A stretch of 64,000 nucleotides of DNA from Rhizorhabdus wittichii RW1 (lineage in GTDB: Bacteria > Pseudomonadota > Alphaproteobacteria > Sphingomonadales > Sphingomonadaceae): the NCBI GenBank assembly GCA_000016765.1, contig CP000699.1, positions 868,001-932,000 on the forward strand. The letters are read 5' to 3'. Both the position numbers and the translations under genes were made by a program. The notes under the pieces were generated by a model. The model worked only from the letters and a program-made list of their open reading frames with translations. It was not told the origin of the DNA and ran no database searches. Of the stretch, positions 33,484-43,166 are shown piece by piece. Each line of letters begins with the position of its first letter. Positions within the stretch are counted from its first letter, which is position 1.

Positions 33484-35826
33484 TCAGAACTGATATTTGA
33501 AGCCCAGCGCCCATTCGCGCGGCCGGGCATATTGGCCCTCGATCTCGCCGATGTTGTATTGGGCGAGCCCCGAGACGAGATAGGTCCTGTCGAGCAGGTT
33601 GCGGCCGGACAGCGAGACCGACCAGCCGGCCGTCGACGCCAGCGTCAGCGCGCCGTTCACCAGCGTATAGCCCTTTTGCCGCAGCACGCGTTCGTTGGCG
33701 CTGTCGAGATATTGGGCCGAGCGATAGGACCAGTCGACATTGGGCCGCAGCGACAGGCTGCCGGTCAGCGGAACGTCGAAGCCGGCCGAACCGCCGAATT
33801 GCCAACGCGAGGTGCTGGGCAACCGGCTGCCGAGGCGGATGCCCGAGACGATCGCGCGCGGGGTCAGCCGGTCGTAGCCGGCGTCGAGATAGCTGGCGAA
33901 GCCGGTGAGCGTGACGCCGCGGACCGGGCGCCAGCCCAGTTCGAGCTCGGCGCCGTTCAGGGTGGCGTCGCCGCCGTTGGTGAGCGTCGGCGCGGGGCCG
34001 TCGACCACCGAGATCTGCAGGTCCTTATATTTGGCATGGAAGGCGGCGGCGCTGATCGTCAGGCTGCGGTCGAAGGCGGTGGCCTTCAGCCCGGCCTCGT
34101 AGGAATCGACATATTCGGGCCGGAAGGAGGGAATGGTCGGCGTTCCCGGCGCCAGCCGCTGTTCGTAGCCGCCGCTCTTGTACCCGCGCGAATAGGAGAC
34201 ATAGGTCATCAGGTCGGACGACCAGTCGTAGGACAGGTTGGCGTGCGGCGTGAACTCGGTGAACGCGAGGTTCGGGGTGCTGCCGGTCACGAACGGGATC
34301 GGCGTCGCGCGCAAGTCGACGAAGGTCCGCGACACCGGATCGGCGATGACACCGATGATCTGCTGGTTGGCGAGCGTGTCGTACTTCTTGCGTTCGTCGG
34401 TGTAGCGCAGGCCGAGGGTCAGGTTGAGCGCCGGCGTGATCCGGTAGGTTCCCTGCGCGAAACCGGCGATCGCATCGGTCTTGAAGCCGCCACCCGACCG
34501 GAAGATCACCTGCGGAAAGGCGACGACGTTCAGCGCGTCCCCGGTCTCGTGCATGTAGAAGGCGCCGAGCACCCAATCGAGCGAGCCGGTCTTACCCAGC
34601 AGCTGGAATTCCTGCGTGAACTGCTTCTGGTCCTGGTCGTTCTTGGTTTCGATGCCCGGATTGGGCGTATGGTCGCTGTTGCTCGTCCAGAAGGCGTCGA
34701 GCGTGCGATAGGCGGTGATCGACTTGAAGCTGAGCTCGGGGCTCAGGGTCCATTCGAGACGGCCGCTCACGCCCCGGATGTCGATCCGGGAAGCGTTGCC
34801 GAACGGGCGGCTGCCCTGGCTGTCGAAGATCGCGTTGTCGGTCGAATAGCCGCCGAGCGTGCGGAACGGGCCGAGGATGGCGCCCTGGTCGATGCAGCGC
34901 GGATTGCCGCTGTCGGCGAGCACGCTTCCGCCGAAACAGCCCGCCTGGAGGTTCGATATCTCCTGGATCGAGCTCGGCACCGGCGTGCCCGGAATGGTCG
35001 GCACCAGGCCGAGCAGCACCGAGGGCGGCGCGCTCTCGCGGATGCGCGTCATGTCGGCGTTGACGTCGATCTTCAGCATGTCGCTCGCCTGCCATTCGGC
35101 GACGAACCGCGCGGCCTCGCGATGGATGTTGCCGTTCGCCTTGTCGCCGTCGAGATTCCGGACATAGCCGTCCCGGCGCTCGCGCATGCCGGACAGGCTC
35201 GTGCGCAGCGTGTCCGACAGCGGGACGTCGAGCGATGCCCGGATGTCGGCGCGGTCGTAGCGCCCGGTCTTCAGCTCGACCGAGCCCGAGAGGCGATCGG
35301 CCGGCCGGCGGCTGCGGATCAGGATCGCGCCGCCCAGGCTGTTCCGGCCGAACAAGGTTCCCTGCGGGCCGCGCAGCACCTGCACCGAATCCACCGACAC
35401 CAGGTCGAGCACGCTGCCGACGCTGCGCGCGATATAGACATCGTCGACATAGAGGCCGACGCCAGGTTCGGTGCCGAGGCTGGTTTCGGCCGAGCCGATG
35501 CCGCGGATGAACACCGACGGCGTCGACGCCCCGGTGCCGGTCGGCGCGCCGGTCTGGTAGGTCATGTTGGGAATGGCTTCGCCGACCTGCGCGACGGAAT
35601 CGATCTGCCGGCGTTCGAGCGTGGCGGCGGATATCGCAGAGACGGCGATCGGCACGCTTTGCAGCGTTTCCTCGCGCCGCCGCGCCGTGACGATGATGTC
35701 GGCGCCTTCGGGCTCTGCCTGAACCCCGGCATCGGCCGTCGCCGCGACCGCCGGCACCCCCCCGAAGAACGCCGCGCCGCTCAGCGCCAGCGCGATGATC
35801 GCGACGCGGTTGCTCCTGTCAGCCAT
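33484..35826 (-). CDS. TonB-dependent outer-membrane receptor
   Basis: This 780-residue receptor has an N-terminal signal peptide (ALSGAAFFGGVPAVAA). The TonB box region EGADIIVTARRREETLQSVPIAVS follows, then a plug domain (VFIRGIGS, QVLRGPQGTLFGRNSLGGAILI). The 22-strand barrel ends in a C-terminal aromatic residue (GFKYQF). This FecA/BtuB-like sphingomonad group mostly imports aromatic or other organic substrates rather than siderophores. The start is ATG 35826 behind GGGAGGCAGCA. Co-transcribed with the cupin gene. The substrate is unknown. Confidence 0.92.
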   Translation of the reverse strand: MADRSNRVAIIALALSGAAFFGGVPAVAATADAGVQAEPEGADIIVTARRREETLQSVPIAVSAISAATLERRQIDSVAQVGEAIPNMTYQTGAPTGTGASTPSVFIRGIGSAETSLGTEPGVGLYVDDVYIARSVGSVLDLVSVDSVQVLRGPQGTLFGRNSLGGAILIRSRRPADRLSGSVELKTGRYDRADIRASLDVPLSDTLRTSLSGMRERRDGYVRNLDGDKANGNIHREAARFVAEWQASDMLKIDVNADMTRIRESAPPSVLLGLVPTIPGTPVPSSIQEISNLQAGCFGGSVLADSGNPRCIDQGAILGPFRTLGGYSTDNAIFDSQGSRPFGNASRIDIRGVSGRLEWTLSPELSFKSITAYRTLDAFWTSNSDHTPNPGIETKNDQDQKQFTQEFQLLGKTGSLDWVLGAFYMHETGDALNVVAFPQVIFRSGGGFKTDAIAGFAQGTYRITPALNLTLGLRYTDERKKYDTLANQQIIGVIADPVSRTFVDLRATPIPFVTGSTPNLAFTEFTPHANLSYDWSSDLMTYVSYSRGYKSGGYEQRLAPGTPTIPSFRPEYVDSYEAGLKATAFDRSLTISAAAFHAKYKDLQISVVDGPAPTLTNGGDATLNGAELELGWRPVRGVTLTGFASYLDAGYDRLTPRAIVSGIRLGSRLPSTSRWQFGGSAGFDVPLTGSLSLRPNVDWSYRSAQYLDSANERVLRQKGYTLVNGALTLASTAGWSVSLSGRNLLDRTYLVSGLAQYNIGEIEGQYARPREWALGFKYQF

Positions 35827-35940
35827 TGCTGCCTCCCTTTGTTTTCCCTGGGCAGCCATGTTCGCGATGGGCGGCGCGGACGCTTTCAGATTTGCGGCGC
35901 CATCATCAGAATATCGCGGGGACCGTCGGGCCCGCCATGG

Positions 35941-36273
35941 TCAGGCGAGCGCGACGACCGCGGCGAGGCCGATGGCGATCGCCGGCAGCGCATGGAGATG
36001 CTCGCGCGAACGAACCAGCGTCGCGATCGCCGCCAGCATGATCGCGGCCGCCAGCATCAGGCCCCATGGGCGGGTCGCCTCGATCGGGATGAGGATGGCC
36101 GAAAGCGCTTCGAGCAGCGCCGTCACGAACCGGAAGCCGGCGGGATAGCCCCAGCGCGCATAGGCCGCGCGGATGCCGGCGGGACCGGCCAGGTTGACGA
36201 CGACGCCGGTGGCCATGACGAACGCCACCGCATATCCCAGCACGGCCTGAACGCTGTCGGTCGGAAACGGCAT
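35941..36273 (-). CDS. DoxX-like small membrane protein
   Basis: This 110-residue protein has four predicted transmembrane helices (about 7-28, 46-63, 69-87 and 93-110). ARWGYPAGFRFVTALLEALSAILIP matches the DoxX-like/DUF pattern, with a Gly-Tyr-Pro turn and an acidic residue in helix 2. Such proteins are membrane components of unknown or redox-related function. It lies upstream of the TonB receptor on the same strand after a gap of about 114 bp, and is divergent from the ABM-domain gene. Confidence 0.75.
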   Translation of the reverse strand: MPFPTDSVQAVLGYAVAFVMATGVVVNLAGPAGIRAAYARWGYPAGFRFVTALLEALSAILIPIEATRPWGLMLAAAIMLAAIATLVRSREHLHALPAIAIGLAAVVALA

Positions 36274-36440
36274 CGGAACCTCGTCGAAAAGTGATCGGGA
36301 GCGCCGCCGTGGCCTTATCCGCGCCGGAGGCCGGGCTTCTATCGGGATCCTGCGAAAAGATCGGCTCGCCGCCGCAGGATTTCGAAAGCCGGCGTCGCGC
36401 AGCCGGGACAGACTGACGCGACCGAGCGAGGGAGTTCCAG

Positions 36441-36788
36441 GTGGCGGGAAGGATCAGCATCTTCATCGAATTCGAACTGATCGGCGACGTCGACGCGTTC
36501 GAAAGCATCTTCCGGGAGATCGTCGACCTGAACCGGCAGGCCGGCAGCGATTTCGCCTATGATTTCTTTCGGGACCCGGCCGAGCCCGAGCGTATCTTCG
36601 CGCTGGAGAGCCATGCCGACGCCGGGGCGCTGGGCGCCCATTTCGAGCGGAGCTTCCCGCTCCTGCAAAAGGCCTGGGCGTGCGCGCGGCCGGTCCAGAC
36701 GCGCATCCTCGGCGACCTGCCGGCGCCGATGGCGGAGCGGATGCGGCAGAATGGCGTGACCGTGGTGCCGTGGTGGATGGGCCGTTGA
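36441..36788 (+). CDS. ABM-domain (quinol monooxygenase-like) protein
   Basis: This 115-residue ferredoxin-fold protein resembles the antibiotic-biosynthesis-monooxygenase/YgiN family: a central FEREIVDLNRQAGS-type helix, YDFFRDPAEPERIFALESHADAGALGAHF and a long C-terminal helix. It starts at GTG after GGAGTTCCAG. Members oxidise quinols or act as cofactor-free oxygenases. Its neighbour is a flavin-dependent monooxygenase 129 bp downstream, so both may act on one aromatic substrate. The exact function is unknown. Confidence 0.75.
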   Translation: MAGRISIFIEFELIGDVDAFESIFREIVDLNRQAGSDFAYDFFRDPAEPERIFALESHADAGALGAHFERSFPLLQKAWACARPVQTRILGDLPAPMAERMRQNGVTVVPWWMGR

Positions 36789-36917
36789 GCGGCCCGATCA
36801 TTTTCGCAGGAACATAGAATCCCTCTCCGCCGGGGCGCCCTAATCGAAGGGGACTTCGCGGCCATGTCCCGCAGCGACCGAGAGAGCCGGCGAAGGTGAT
36901 GGGAGTCCGAGAGAGCG

Positions 36918-38048
36918 ATGTCGAACAACGAGCCGGCCAAACCAAATCAGCTACGCAACGCCAATCGCCTGAAGCTGGGCGTTTTCGGCACCAACGGGAA
37001 CGGCGCGGCCTTCACCCACCATCCCGATCGGTTCCGGTGCAGCTGGGACGCCAATGTCCGGCTGGCCCGGACGGCCGACAGGCTCGGGCTGGAAGCCTTC
37101 GTCTCCGCGGCGCGCTGGAAGGCGTTCGGCGGGGACGGCCATTATTCCGGCGACCTGATGGAGACCTTCTCCTGGGCGGGCGGCATCGCGGCCGTCACCG
37201 AGCGGATCAGCGTGATCAGCACCCTGCACGTGACGCTGGTCCATCCCGTGTTCGCCGCCAAGGCGGCCGCCTCGGTCGACCTGATCTCGGGCGGCCGCGC
37301 CGGGCTCAACCTCGTCTGCGGCTGGTATCCCGCCGAGATGGACCTGTTCGGAGTGCAGCTGAAGCAGCATGCCGATCGCTATGCGCTGGCCGACGAATGG
37401 GTCGACATCTTCAACCGGCTGTGGACCGGGACCGAGAGCTTCGATTTCGACGGGGATTATTTCCGGATCAGGGGCGGCATCAACCAGCCGCGTCCGGTGC
37501 AGCCGCGCCCCTTCTTCATGAACGCCGGCGGCTCGCCGCGCGGCCAGGCGTTCGCGGGCCAGAATTGCGACGTGGCGTTCATCATCCCGCAGAACCCGGA
37601 CCCCGCCTTCGTCAAGACGCAGGTCGACCAGTATCGCAGCATGGCACGGGAGAAATATGGGCGCGAGATCCAGGTCTGGATGTCGGCCTATGTCGTGCAG
37701 CGCGATACCGCCGCCGAGGCGCAGGACTATGCGCATGCCTATATCGTCGAGCAGGGCGACGACCCGGCGGTCGAGCATCTGATCCGGGAGAACATCCCCA
37801 ACGCCCAGGCCATGCCCGACGGCGCGATCGCCCATATGTCCTATGCCTTCAAGGCCGGATATGGTGGCTATCCGCTGGTCGGAACGGCCGAGGACATCGC
37901 GGGACGGATCGAGGCGCTTTCGACGGCGGGCGTCGACGGCATCCTGATGACCTGGCTCGATTATGAGGACGGCCTGGCGCGCCTGGCGCAAGGAGTGCTG
38001 CCACGCCTCGAAGCCGCCGGCCTGCGCGCTGCGGCGGACAAGGCCTGA
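36918..38048 (+). CDS. LLM-class flavin-dependent monooxygenase
   Basis: This 376-residue TIM-barrel protein belongs to the bacterial luciferase-like monooxygenase superfamily. It shows LKLGVFGTNGNG at strand 1, ISVISTLHVTLVHPVFAAKAAASVDLISGGRAGLNLVCGW (FMN-binding region), QPRPFFMNAGGSPRGQAFA and VGTAEDIAGRIEALSTAGVDGILMTW. Such enzymes use FMNH2 from a partner reductase and O2 to oxidise nitrogen heterocycles, sulfonates or similar compounds. The closest-looking relatives act on pyrimidine or nitrilotriacetate-type substrates. No reductase gene is adjacent. Confidence 0.87.
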   Translation: MSNNEPAKPNQLRNANRLKLGVFGTNGNGAAFTHHPDRFRCSWDANVRLARTADRLGLEAFVSAARWKAFGGDGHYSGDLMETFSWAGGIAAVTERISVISTLHVTLVHPVFAAKAAASVDLISGGRAGLNLVCGWYPAEMDLFGVQLKQHADRYALADEWVDIFNRLWTGTESFDFDGDYFRIRGGINQPRPVQPRPFFMNAGGSPRGQAFAGQNCDVAFIIPQNPDPAFVKTQVDQYRSMAREKYGREIQVWMSAYVVQRDTAAEAQDYAHAYIVEQGDDPAVEHLIRENIPNAQAMPDGAIAHMSYAFKAGYGGYPLVGTAEDIAGRIEALSTAGVDGILMTWLDYEDGLARLAQGVLPRLEAAGLRAAADKA

Positions 38049-38088
38049 GCGCGGGGGAAGCGCCCCGAAAAGCGTTGACAGGCCATGT

Positions 38089-38108
38089 TTATTTTAGACA
38101 CATAATGA
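38089..38108. promoter_or_regulatory. AT-rich motif copy 1 (TTATTTTAGACACATAATGA)
   Basis: An AT-rich imperfect palindrome in an otherwise GC-rich gap, 62-81 bp upstream of the AraC gene, just downstream of a TTGACA hexamer (38075-38080). It matches four other copies at catabolic promoters in this window (43131, 52479, 56161, 58671). Confidence 0.5.
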
Positions 38109-38169
38109 TCCGAGCGGGGCGGGAAAGCGAAGCCTGTCGCACGGGCCGGTCTTTCCCCCGCCGCCGGAG

Positions 38170-39129
38170 ATGGAGGCCGACCGTTTGTTCGACCTGTTTC
38201 ACTCTGAAGCCTTTTCGGAACTTCCGCTGACCTTCGCCCAGGGCCGCCACGGATGCGCGCCCAACCTCAGCGCCGCGCCCTGGGGGCGGGCGCATGATCT
38301 CGGCTACATCTTCTACTATCCCACCTATTTCGCGCAGGCGCGCATCGAGCTGCGGCACCACCTGATCGGCATCGAATATGAGCCGGGCGTGGTGCGCGTC
38401 CAGCTCGGCTCGGGGCTGTCGCTCGACCGGATCGTCAAGTCGCGCTCCTTCTACTTCGTCCCTGCCGGCTCGACGATCGAGGTGCGCAAGGAGAATGCGT
38501 GCGAATATGTCCTGATCACCCTCGATCCCGAACGCAGCGCCTCGCTGCTGCCCGAGCTCGAAGCGTTCGGGATGCTGGAGAATGTCATCGACGACCGGAT
38601 CAGCGACGCCGCCTTCCGCTTCCGGCGGGACCTGCTGCGCGACGGCGCGGCGGACGATTCCGTCCAGGAACTCGTCCGCACCGTCATCGACGTCCTGCGG
38701 CGCGGGCCCGGCGACATCGGCGCGGGTTCGGAGCGGGTCCGCATCTCCTCGCTGCGGCTCAAGCGCGCGCTCGACTATATCGGCCGCCATTATTCGAAGA
38801 AGATCTCGGTCGAGGAGATCGCCGCCGCGGTCGGCGGCATCAGCGCCTTCCACTTCGCCCATGTGTTCCGGTCGTCGCTGGGGCAGGCGCCGCACCAATA
38901 TGTGCTCGAACACAAGCTGCACCGCGCCAGGACCTTGCTGATCGAAACCCAGGGCGACATCGCCGGGATCGCCTATGCGGTCGGCTTCTCCAGCCAGGCG
39001 CACATGACCGAGGCCTTCAGCCGACGCATGGGGGTGACGCCCGCGCAGTTGCGCCGCGCGGCGGAGATGCTGATGCCGGGGAGAAGCGCGACCAGCCTCG
39101 CCTTCGCCGGGCCGCACGGCATGGCCTGA
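38170..39129 (+). CDS. AraC-family transcription regulator
   Basis: This 319-residue protein has an N-terminal cupin-like effector region (GLSLDRIVKSRSFYFVPAGSTIEVRK) and a C-terminal AraC HTH (KISVEEIAAAVGGISAFHFAHVFRSSLGQAPHQYVLEHKLHRARTLL; DIAGIAYAVGFSSQAHMTEAFSRRMGVTPAQLRR). It is convergent with the TonB receptor/amidohydrolase operon. It is preceded by the shared AT-rich motif, so it may itself belong to the aromatic regulon. Effector unknown. Confidence 0.9.
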   Translation: MEADRLFDLFHSEAFSELPLTFAQGRHGCAPNLSAAPWGRAHDLGYIFYYPTYFAQARIELRHHLIGIEYEPGVVRVQLGSGLSLDRIVKSRSFYFVPAGSTIEVRKENACEYVLITLDPERSASLLPELEAFGMLENVIDDRISDAAFRFRRDLLRDGAADDSVQELVRTVIDVLRRGPGDIGAGSERVRISSLRLKRALDYIGRHYSKKISVEEIAAAVGGISAFHFAHVFRSSLGQAPHQYVLEHKLHRARTLLIETQGDIAGIAYAVGFSSQAHMTEAFSRRMGVTPAQLRRAAEMLMPGRSATSLAFAGPHGMA

Positions 39130-39144
39130 CGCGCGGGAAGGACG

Positions 39145-40539
39145 TCAGTCCGGCCATCGCCCGCTCGGCGCCATGCCGAGCCGCGCCCGGCAGCTCGCGG
39201 CCGCTCGCCGCACCATCCCGCCGATGTCGCGAAGATCGGCGCCGGCGATGACGCCGTCCTCCATGACGACATGGCCGTTGACGAGCACCGTCCGGGCGTC
39301 CCGGCCACTGCCGCCATAGACGAGGTCGGGCACCGGATTGCCGAACGGCTCGGGCCACCAGTGCGGGTTGCCCGTGTCGAAGATGACGAGGTCGGCAGCC
39401 TTGCCGGCCTCGATCGAGCCGATCCGGTCCTGCCAGCCGATCGCCCTGGCGGCCGAGATCGTCGCCATCTCGAAGACCCGGTGCGGGTTCATGATCAGCG
39501 GATCGCGGCGGCTTTCCTTGTGGATGCCGGCGGTGAGCTGCATGATCCGCACCATGTCCATGAAGCGGCTGATCGCCGCGGCATCGGTCCCCAGCACGAC
39601 ATTGGCCCCGGCCGCCGCCAGGTCCGCGATCACCCCGTGAACCGCCCAGCCATTGCCCCCGACCAGGCTCGCGGCCGGGCAATGGGCGATGTTGGTGCCC
39701 GAACGGGCGAGCAGCTCGACATCGCCCTCGGGCAACCAGCCGATATGGGCGAGGATCATCCGCGGCCCCAGCAGGCCGAGCCGTTCGAGACGCTCGACAT
39801 CGGCATTGCGCGCCGCCTCGGGCTCGCCCGGGGGTGCTCGCCGGCCGATGAGGTGCGAGACGATCGTCGTGTCCCGCGCCGCCGCGCGATCGCGCACGAA
39901 GGCGGCGGCGCGATCGCTGACGACGGGCGGCAGATCGATATCGTAGCCGGCGCGCAGCAGCCCCCCGCCGGCGCCATGGAAGCGCTCGACGGTCTCTTCG
40001 GCGAGGTTCATCGCGCGTTCGCTGTCTTCGGTGACGCCGCCGAACGGGCCGGGAACGTCCGCCATCTTGCGGGTGACGATGCCGCGCAGGCCGAGGTCGA
40101 GGGCGGCGCGCGCGATCGCCGAGGGGCGCGGCCCGGCCGCATCGACGAAACAGGTGGTGCCGAGCCGGATCATCTCGACGAAGGTCCCGAGCGAGGAGGC
40201 ATAAGCCTCCTCCTCGGTCAGCCCGTCCTCATAGGGGATCACCCGGTCGCGCAGGCGGACCATCTGGGGCGTGTCGTCGCACAGCCCCTTGATCAGATAG
40301 TCGACCGGATGGTTGTGCGCATCGATCAGGCCCGGCGTGACCAGCCCGTCCGGCGCATCGATGGTCCGCCCGGCCCGATGCCCTCGCAGGATCGCGTCGC
40401 GGGGCCCGACCGCGACGATGTCGCCGCCCCTGACGGCGATCGCGCCATCGTGGATGATCCTTCGCTCCGCATCGACGGTGACGATGCAGCCGGCCGTGAT
40501 CAGGAGGTCGACCTCCCCTGCCCCTTCGGTCTCGCCCAT
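39145..40539 (-). CDS. Metal-dependent amidohydrolase (TrzN/SAH-deaminase-like)
   Basis: This 464-residue amidohydrolase-superfamily enzyme has the metal motif in GLIDAHNHPVDYLIKG. Further metal or catalytic residues are in IVSHLIGRR, MILAHIGWLP and NVVLGTDAAAI. The C-terminal beta-sandwich ends RTVLVNGHVVMEDGVIAG. It resembles the chlorohydrolase/cytosine-deaminase subgroup, which hydrolyses C-N or C-Cl bonds on N-heterocycles. ATG 40539 follows GGAGGAGAGGGTA. It is the second gene after a TonB receptor, so it likely acts on the imported compound. Confidence 0.88.
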   Translation of the reverse strand: MGETEGAGEVDLLITAGCIVTVDAERRIIHDGAIAVRGGDIVAVGPRDAILRGHRAGRTIDAPDGLVTPGLIDAHNHPVDYLIKGLCDDTPQMVRLRDRVIPYEDGLTEEEAYASSLGTFVEMIRLGTTCFVDAAGPRPSAIARAALDLGLRGIVTRKMADVPGPFGGVTEDSERAMNLAEETVERFHGAGGGLLRAGYDIDLPPVVSDRAAAFVRDRAAARDTTIVSHLIGRRAPPGEPEAARNADVERLERLGLLGPRMILAHIGWLPEGDVELLARSGTNIAHCPAASLVGGNGWAVHGVIADLAAAGANVVLGTDAAAISRFMDMVRIMQLTAGIHKESRRDPLIMNPHRVFEMATISAARAIGWQDRIGSIEAGKAADLVIFDTGNPHWWPEPFGNPVPDLVYGGSGRDARTVLVNGHVVMEDGVIAGADLRDIGGMVRRAAASCRARLGMAPSGRWPD

Positions 40540-40555
40540 TACCCTCTCCTCCGGG

Positions 40556-42925
40556 TCAGAAATTATAGCCCAGGCGGACGCCATAGGTGCGCGGCGGGCG
40601 CAGGATCGCGGAGGCTGTCGGGACCGCGGCATAGGTGACGAGATAGGTCTGGCCCTTCACCGTCTTGTCGCCGACATTGTTGACGAAGCCGGCGACGGTG
40701 AACCGGTCCGACGGGTCGTGATAGGTGAGTTGAAGGTCGCCGAGCAGATAGCCGTCCTGATATTCCTGATCGAGGAATTCGAGCGAGGTCAGGGTGCGGC
40801 TCTGATAATGCGCGCGACCGTCGAAGACGATCTTCGCCCCGCTGCCCAGCTCGAAGGTCTGGGTCAGGCCCAGGTTGATCGACCAGGCCGGCGACTGCGG
40901 CGGCCGGAAGCCCGAACAATCGACCGAGAAGCCGGTGGCGATCGGCGACACCGCGCAGCCGGTCTGGGGCGTGCCGCCCGCCGCCGGGGTGGTGTAGACG
41001 AACCGATCATATTTCGCCGACAGATACTGGATGTCGGCGTTGAGCAGCGTCGTCGGCGTGAGCAGGTACTGGATGTCGGCCTCGACGCCCTTCAAGGTCG
41101 ACCGGCCGATATTCTCGGTCGGGAAGATCAGCGCATTGGCCGAGTCCACGCCGAGATGGCTGATCTGCTGGTCCTTGTACTTCCAGTAGAAGGCTTCGAG
41201 ATTGACCTGGAGGCGGTTGCCGAAGAAGCGGTTCTTCGAGCCGATCGTCCAGGCGCGGATCGTCTCGGGCCGATAGATGCCGGCGTCGCGCGTGGCGTAG
41301 AAGCCGCCCGACTTGTACCCCGTCTCATAGCTCACATAGAGCAGGCTGCCCGGCGTCACGGTCCAGTCGGCGCCGGCGCGCCAGGTGACCTTGTTGAAGC
41401 TCTTCGACTTGTCCTGCGCGACCAGCGTGCCGAACTGGCCGACCTGGAACGGGAAGGCACCGAAGGAGGTGAAGTCCGGCACGACGCTCGTGTCGGGAAG
41501 GACGGTCACCGTGGGCGGCACGATCGTGTTCGGGAAGGGGACGGCCTGCCCCTGGCACTGCGCGAAGCCGGCGAGGCACACCCGGGTGAGCGCGAGCGTC
41601 TGGCCGGAATATTTCTTGCGCTCATGGGTGTAGCGCAGCCCGCCGGTCAGGTGGACGTCGGGCGTCACCGCATAGGTCAGCCGCCCGAACGCCGCCGCGC
41701 TGGTCGTGCCGTAGCGCTGGTCGAACTGGTCGACGAAGCCGAACTGGTTGTTGATGATGTTGTACGGGTCCCTGCCCCGCTCGCGGAAATAATAGCCGCC
41801 GACCAGGGCCTGGACCGGCAGGCTGTCGGGCGACGCATAGCGCGCCTCGAGCGTCTGCTGGCGGAACTTCTCCTTCTGGAGGATGAAGAAGCCGATATTG
41901 CCGGTGACGTAATCGAGCTTCGAGCTGCGATAGGCCGGGATGATCGTGAAGGTGCCGAAATCGGTCGCGTAGTTGATCCGGGCGTTGACGCCCCAATATG
42001 TGTTGTCCTGGTACTGGATGTTCGGCAGCGGGCTGAAGGTCGTTCCGCCCACCACATGTTGCAGGCCCGCATAATAGGCGTCGGCCTGCGGCGAGAAATT
42101 GCCGTAGCGCTTGTCGATGCCGGTCGGGACGAGCGTACCGCCCGGCCCCTTGCCGCCCTGGTGGAAATAGTCGGCGCCGATCAGGATGCTGAGTTCGGAG
42201 GTCGGCTCGTAGCGTAGCTGGAGGCGGCCGCCATATTCCTTCTGGTCGTCGGTGCCGTCCTTCATATAACCGTCGTGGCGGTTGTAGATCCCGGTCAGGC
42301 GGACGGCGAGGTCGGGCGCCAGCGGCGCGTTGATCGCCCCTTCGAGGTTGACGGCATCGTAATTGCCGTAGCTGGCATTGGCATGGCCGCCCCATTCGAA
42401 CTGGGGCTGACGGGACAGGACGTTGATCGCGCCGCCGGTGGCATTGCGTCCGTAGAGCGTTCCCTGCGGCCCCTTCAGCACCTCGACGCGTTCGAGGTCG
42501 TAGAAGAAGCCCGAGGTCGAGGACGGGCGCGCGACATAGACGCCGTCATAGTTGAAGGCGATCGCCGACTCGGTCAGCGCGTTGCCGGTGAAGTTGCCGA
42601 CGCCGCGAATGTAGAAATTGGCATAGGCGCCGTTGCCGTTCGAAACCTGGAGCGACGGCACCAGCGCCGTGAGCTGCGCGGGATTGACCACGCCCGCGCT
42701 CCGAAGGGTGTCGCCGCCGACCGAGGCGATCGCGATCGCCGCCTTCTGGAGATTCTCCGATTTGCGCTGCGCGGTGACGACGATCTCGGCAAGGCCTTCG
42801 GACGCGCCGTCGGCCGCCGCGACGCTCCCGCCCGACGGCATGTCGCCGGCCTGCCCGGCCCAGAGCTGGCCGGAGCCGAGGGCCGCCGCCAACGCGAAGA
42901 GCGACGCTCTTTCCATCACCTTCAT
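40556..42925 (-). CDS. TonB-dependent outer-membrane receptor
   Basis: This 789-residue receptor has a signal peptide (LFALAAALGSGQLWA). Next come the TonB-box region LAEIVVTAQRKSENLQKAAIAIA, a plug with ANFYIRGVGNFTGNAL and ERVEVLKGPQGTLYGRNATGGAINVL, and a barrel ending YGVRLGYNF with terminal Phe. It is the first gene of an operon with the amidohydrolase. It is divergent from gentisate 1,2-dioxygenase across a 241-bp gap that contains an AT-rich operator-like motif. An aromatic or N-heterocyclic substrate is likely; this is inference. Confidence 0.92.
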   Translation of the reverse strand: MKVMERASLFALAAALGSGQLWAGQAGDMPSGGSVAAADGASEGLAEIVVTAQRKSENLQKAAIAIASVGGDTLRSAGVVNPAQLTALVPSLQVSNGNGAYANFYIRGVGNFTGNALTESAIAFNYDGVYVARPSSTSGFFYDLERVEVLKGPQGTLYGRNATGGAINVLSRQPQFEWGGHANASYGNYDAVNLEGAINAPLAPDLAVRLTGIYNRHDGYMKDGTDDQKEYGGRLQLRYEPTSELSILIGADYFHQGGKGPGGTLVPTGIDKRYGNFSPQADAYYAGLQHVVGGTTFSPLPNIQYQDNTYWGVNARINYATDFGTFTIIPAYRSSKLDYVTGNIGFFILQKEKFRQQTLEARYASPDSLPVQALVGGYYFRERGRDPYNIINNQFGFVDQFDQRYGTTSAAAFGRLTYAVTPDVHLTGGLRYTHERKKYSGQTLALTRVCLAGFAQCQGQAVPFPNTIVPPTVTVLPDTSVVPDFTSFGAFPFQVGQFGTLVAQDKSKSFNKVTWRAGADWTVTPGSLLYVSYETGYKSGGFYATRDAGIYRPETIRAWTIGSKNRFFGNRLQVNLEAFYWKYKDQQISHLGVDSANALIFPTENIGRSTLKGVEADIQYLLTPTTLLNADIQYLSAKYDRFVYTTPAAGGTPQTGCAVSPIATGFSVDCSGFRPPQSPAWSINLGLTQTFELGSGAKIVFDGRAHYQSRTLTSLEFLDQEYQDGYLLGDLQLTYHDPSDRFTVAGFVNNVGDKTVKGQTYLVTYAAVPTASAILRPPRTYGVRLGYNF

Positions 42926-43130
42926 CAAAGCTTCCCCTTCTCCATCTTCTGCATTCCGCAAGGGGGGCCGTCGATCGCGTTGCCGGGTCTCTCGCTCGAG
43001 AAAATGCCCGTCGTCGACTCGTCCTCCCCTCGCCTAGCTGGCCGGCGGGGCGGCGGATTGTCTTTCAGGAATCTGCTGACAAGCGAGCCAGCGCCGCCGG
43101 TCTCACCCGAGTTGACAGTCGAGCCGTCAA

Positions 43131-43149
43131 TATTTTAGGTCTATAACAA
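43131..43149. promoter_or_regulatory. AT-rich motif copy 2 (TATTTTAGGTCTATAACAA)
   Basis: This copy ends 17 bp before the gentisate dioxygenase start and lies downstream of TTGACA (43112-43117). Together they could form a promoter overlapped by an operator. The rest of the gap 42926-43130 shows nothing else I can support. Confidence 0.55.
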
Positions 43150-43166
43150 ATAGGCGAGATCGAGAG

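Noticed and set aside
33196-36294. A 1,032-codon plus-strand frame across the TonB receptor and cupin genes
   Set aside because: Arg/Asp-rich, without motifs, crossing several genes and intergenic regions; the minus strand has a receptor with signal peptide, plug and barrel.
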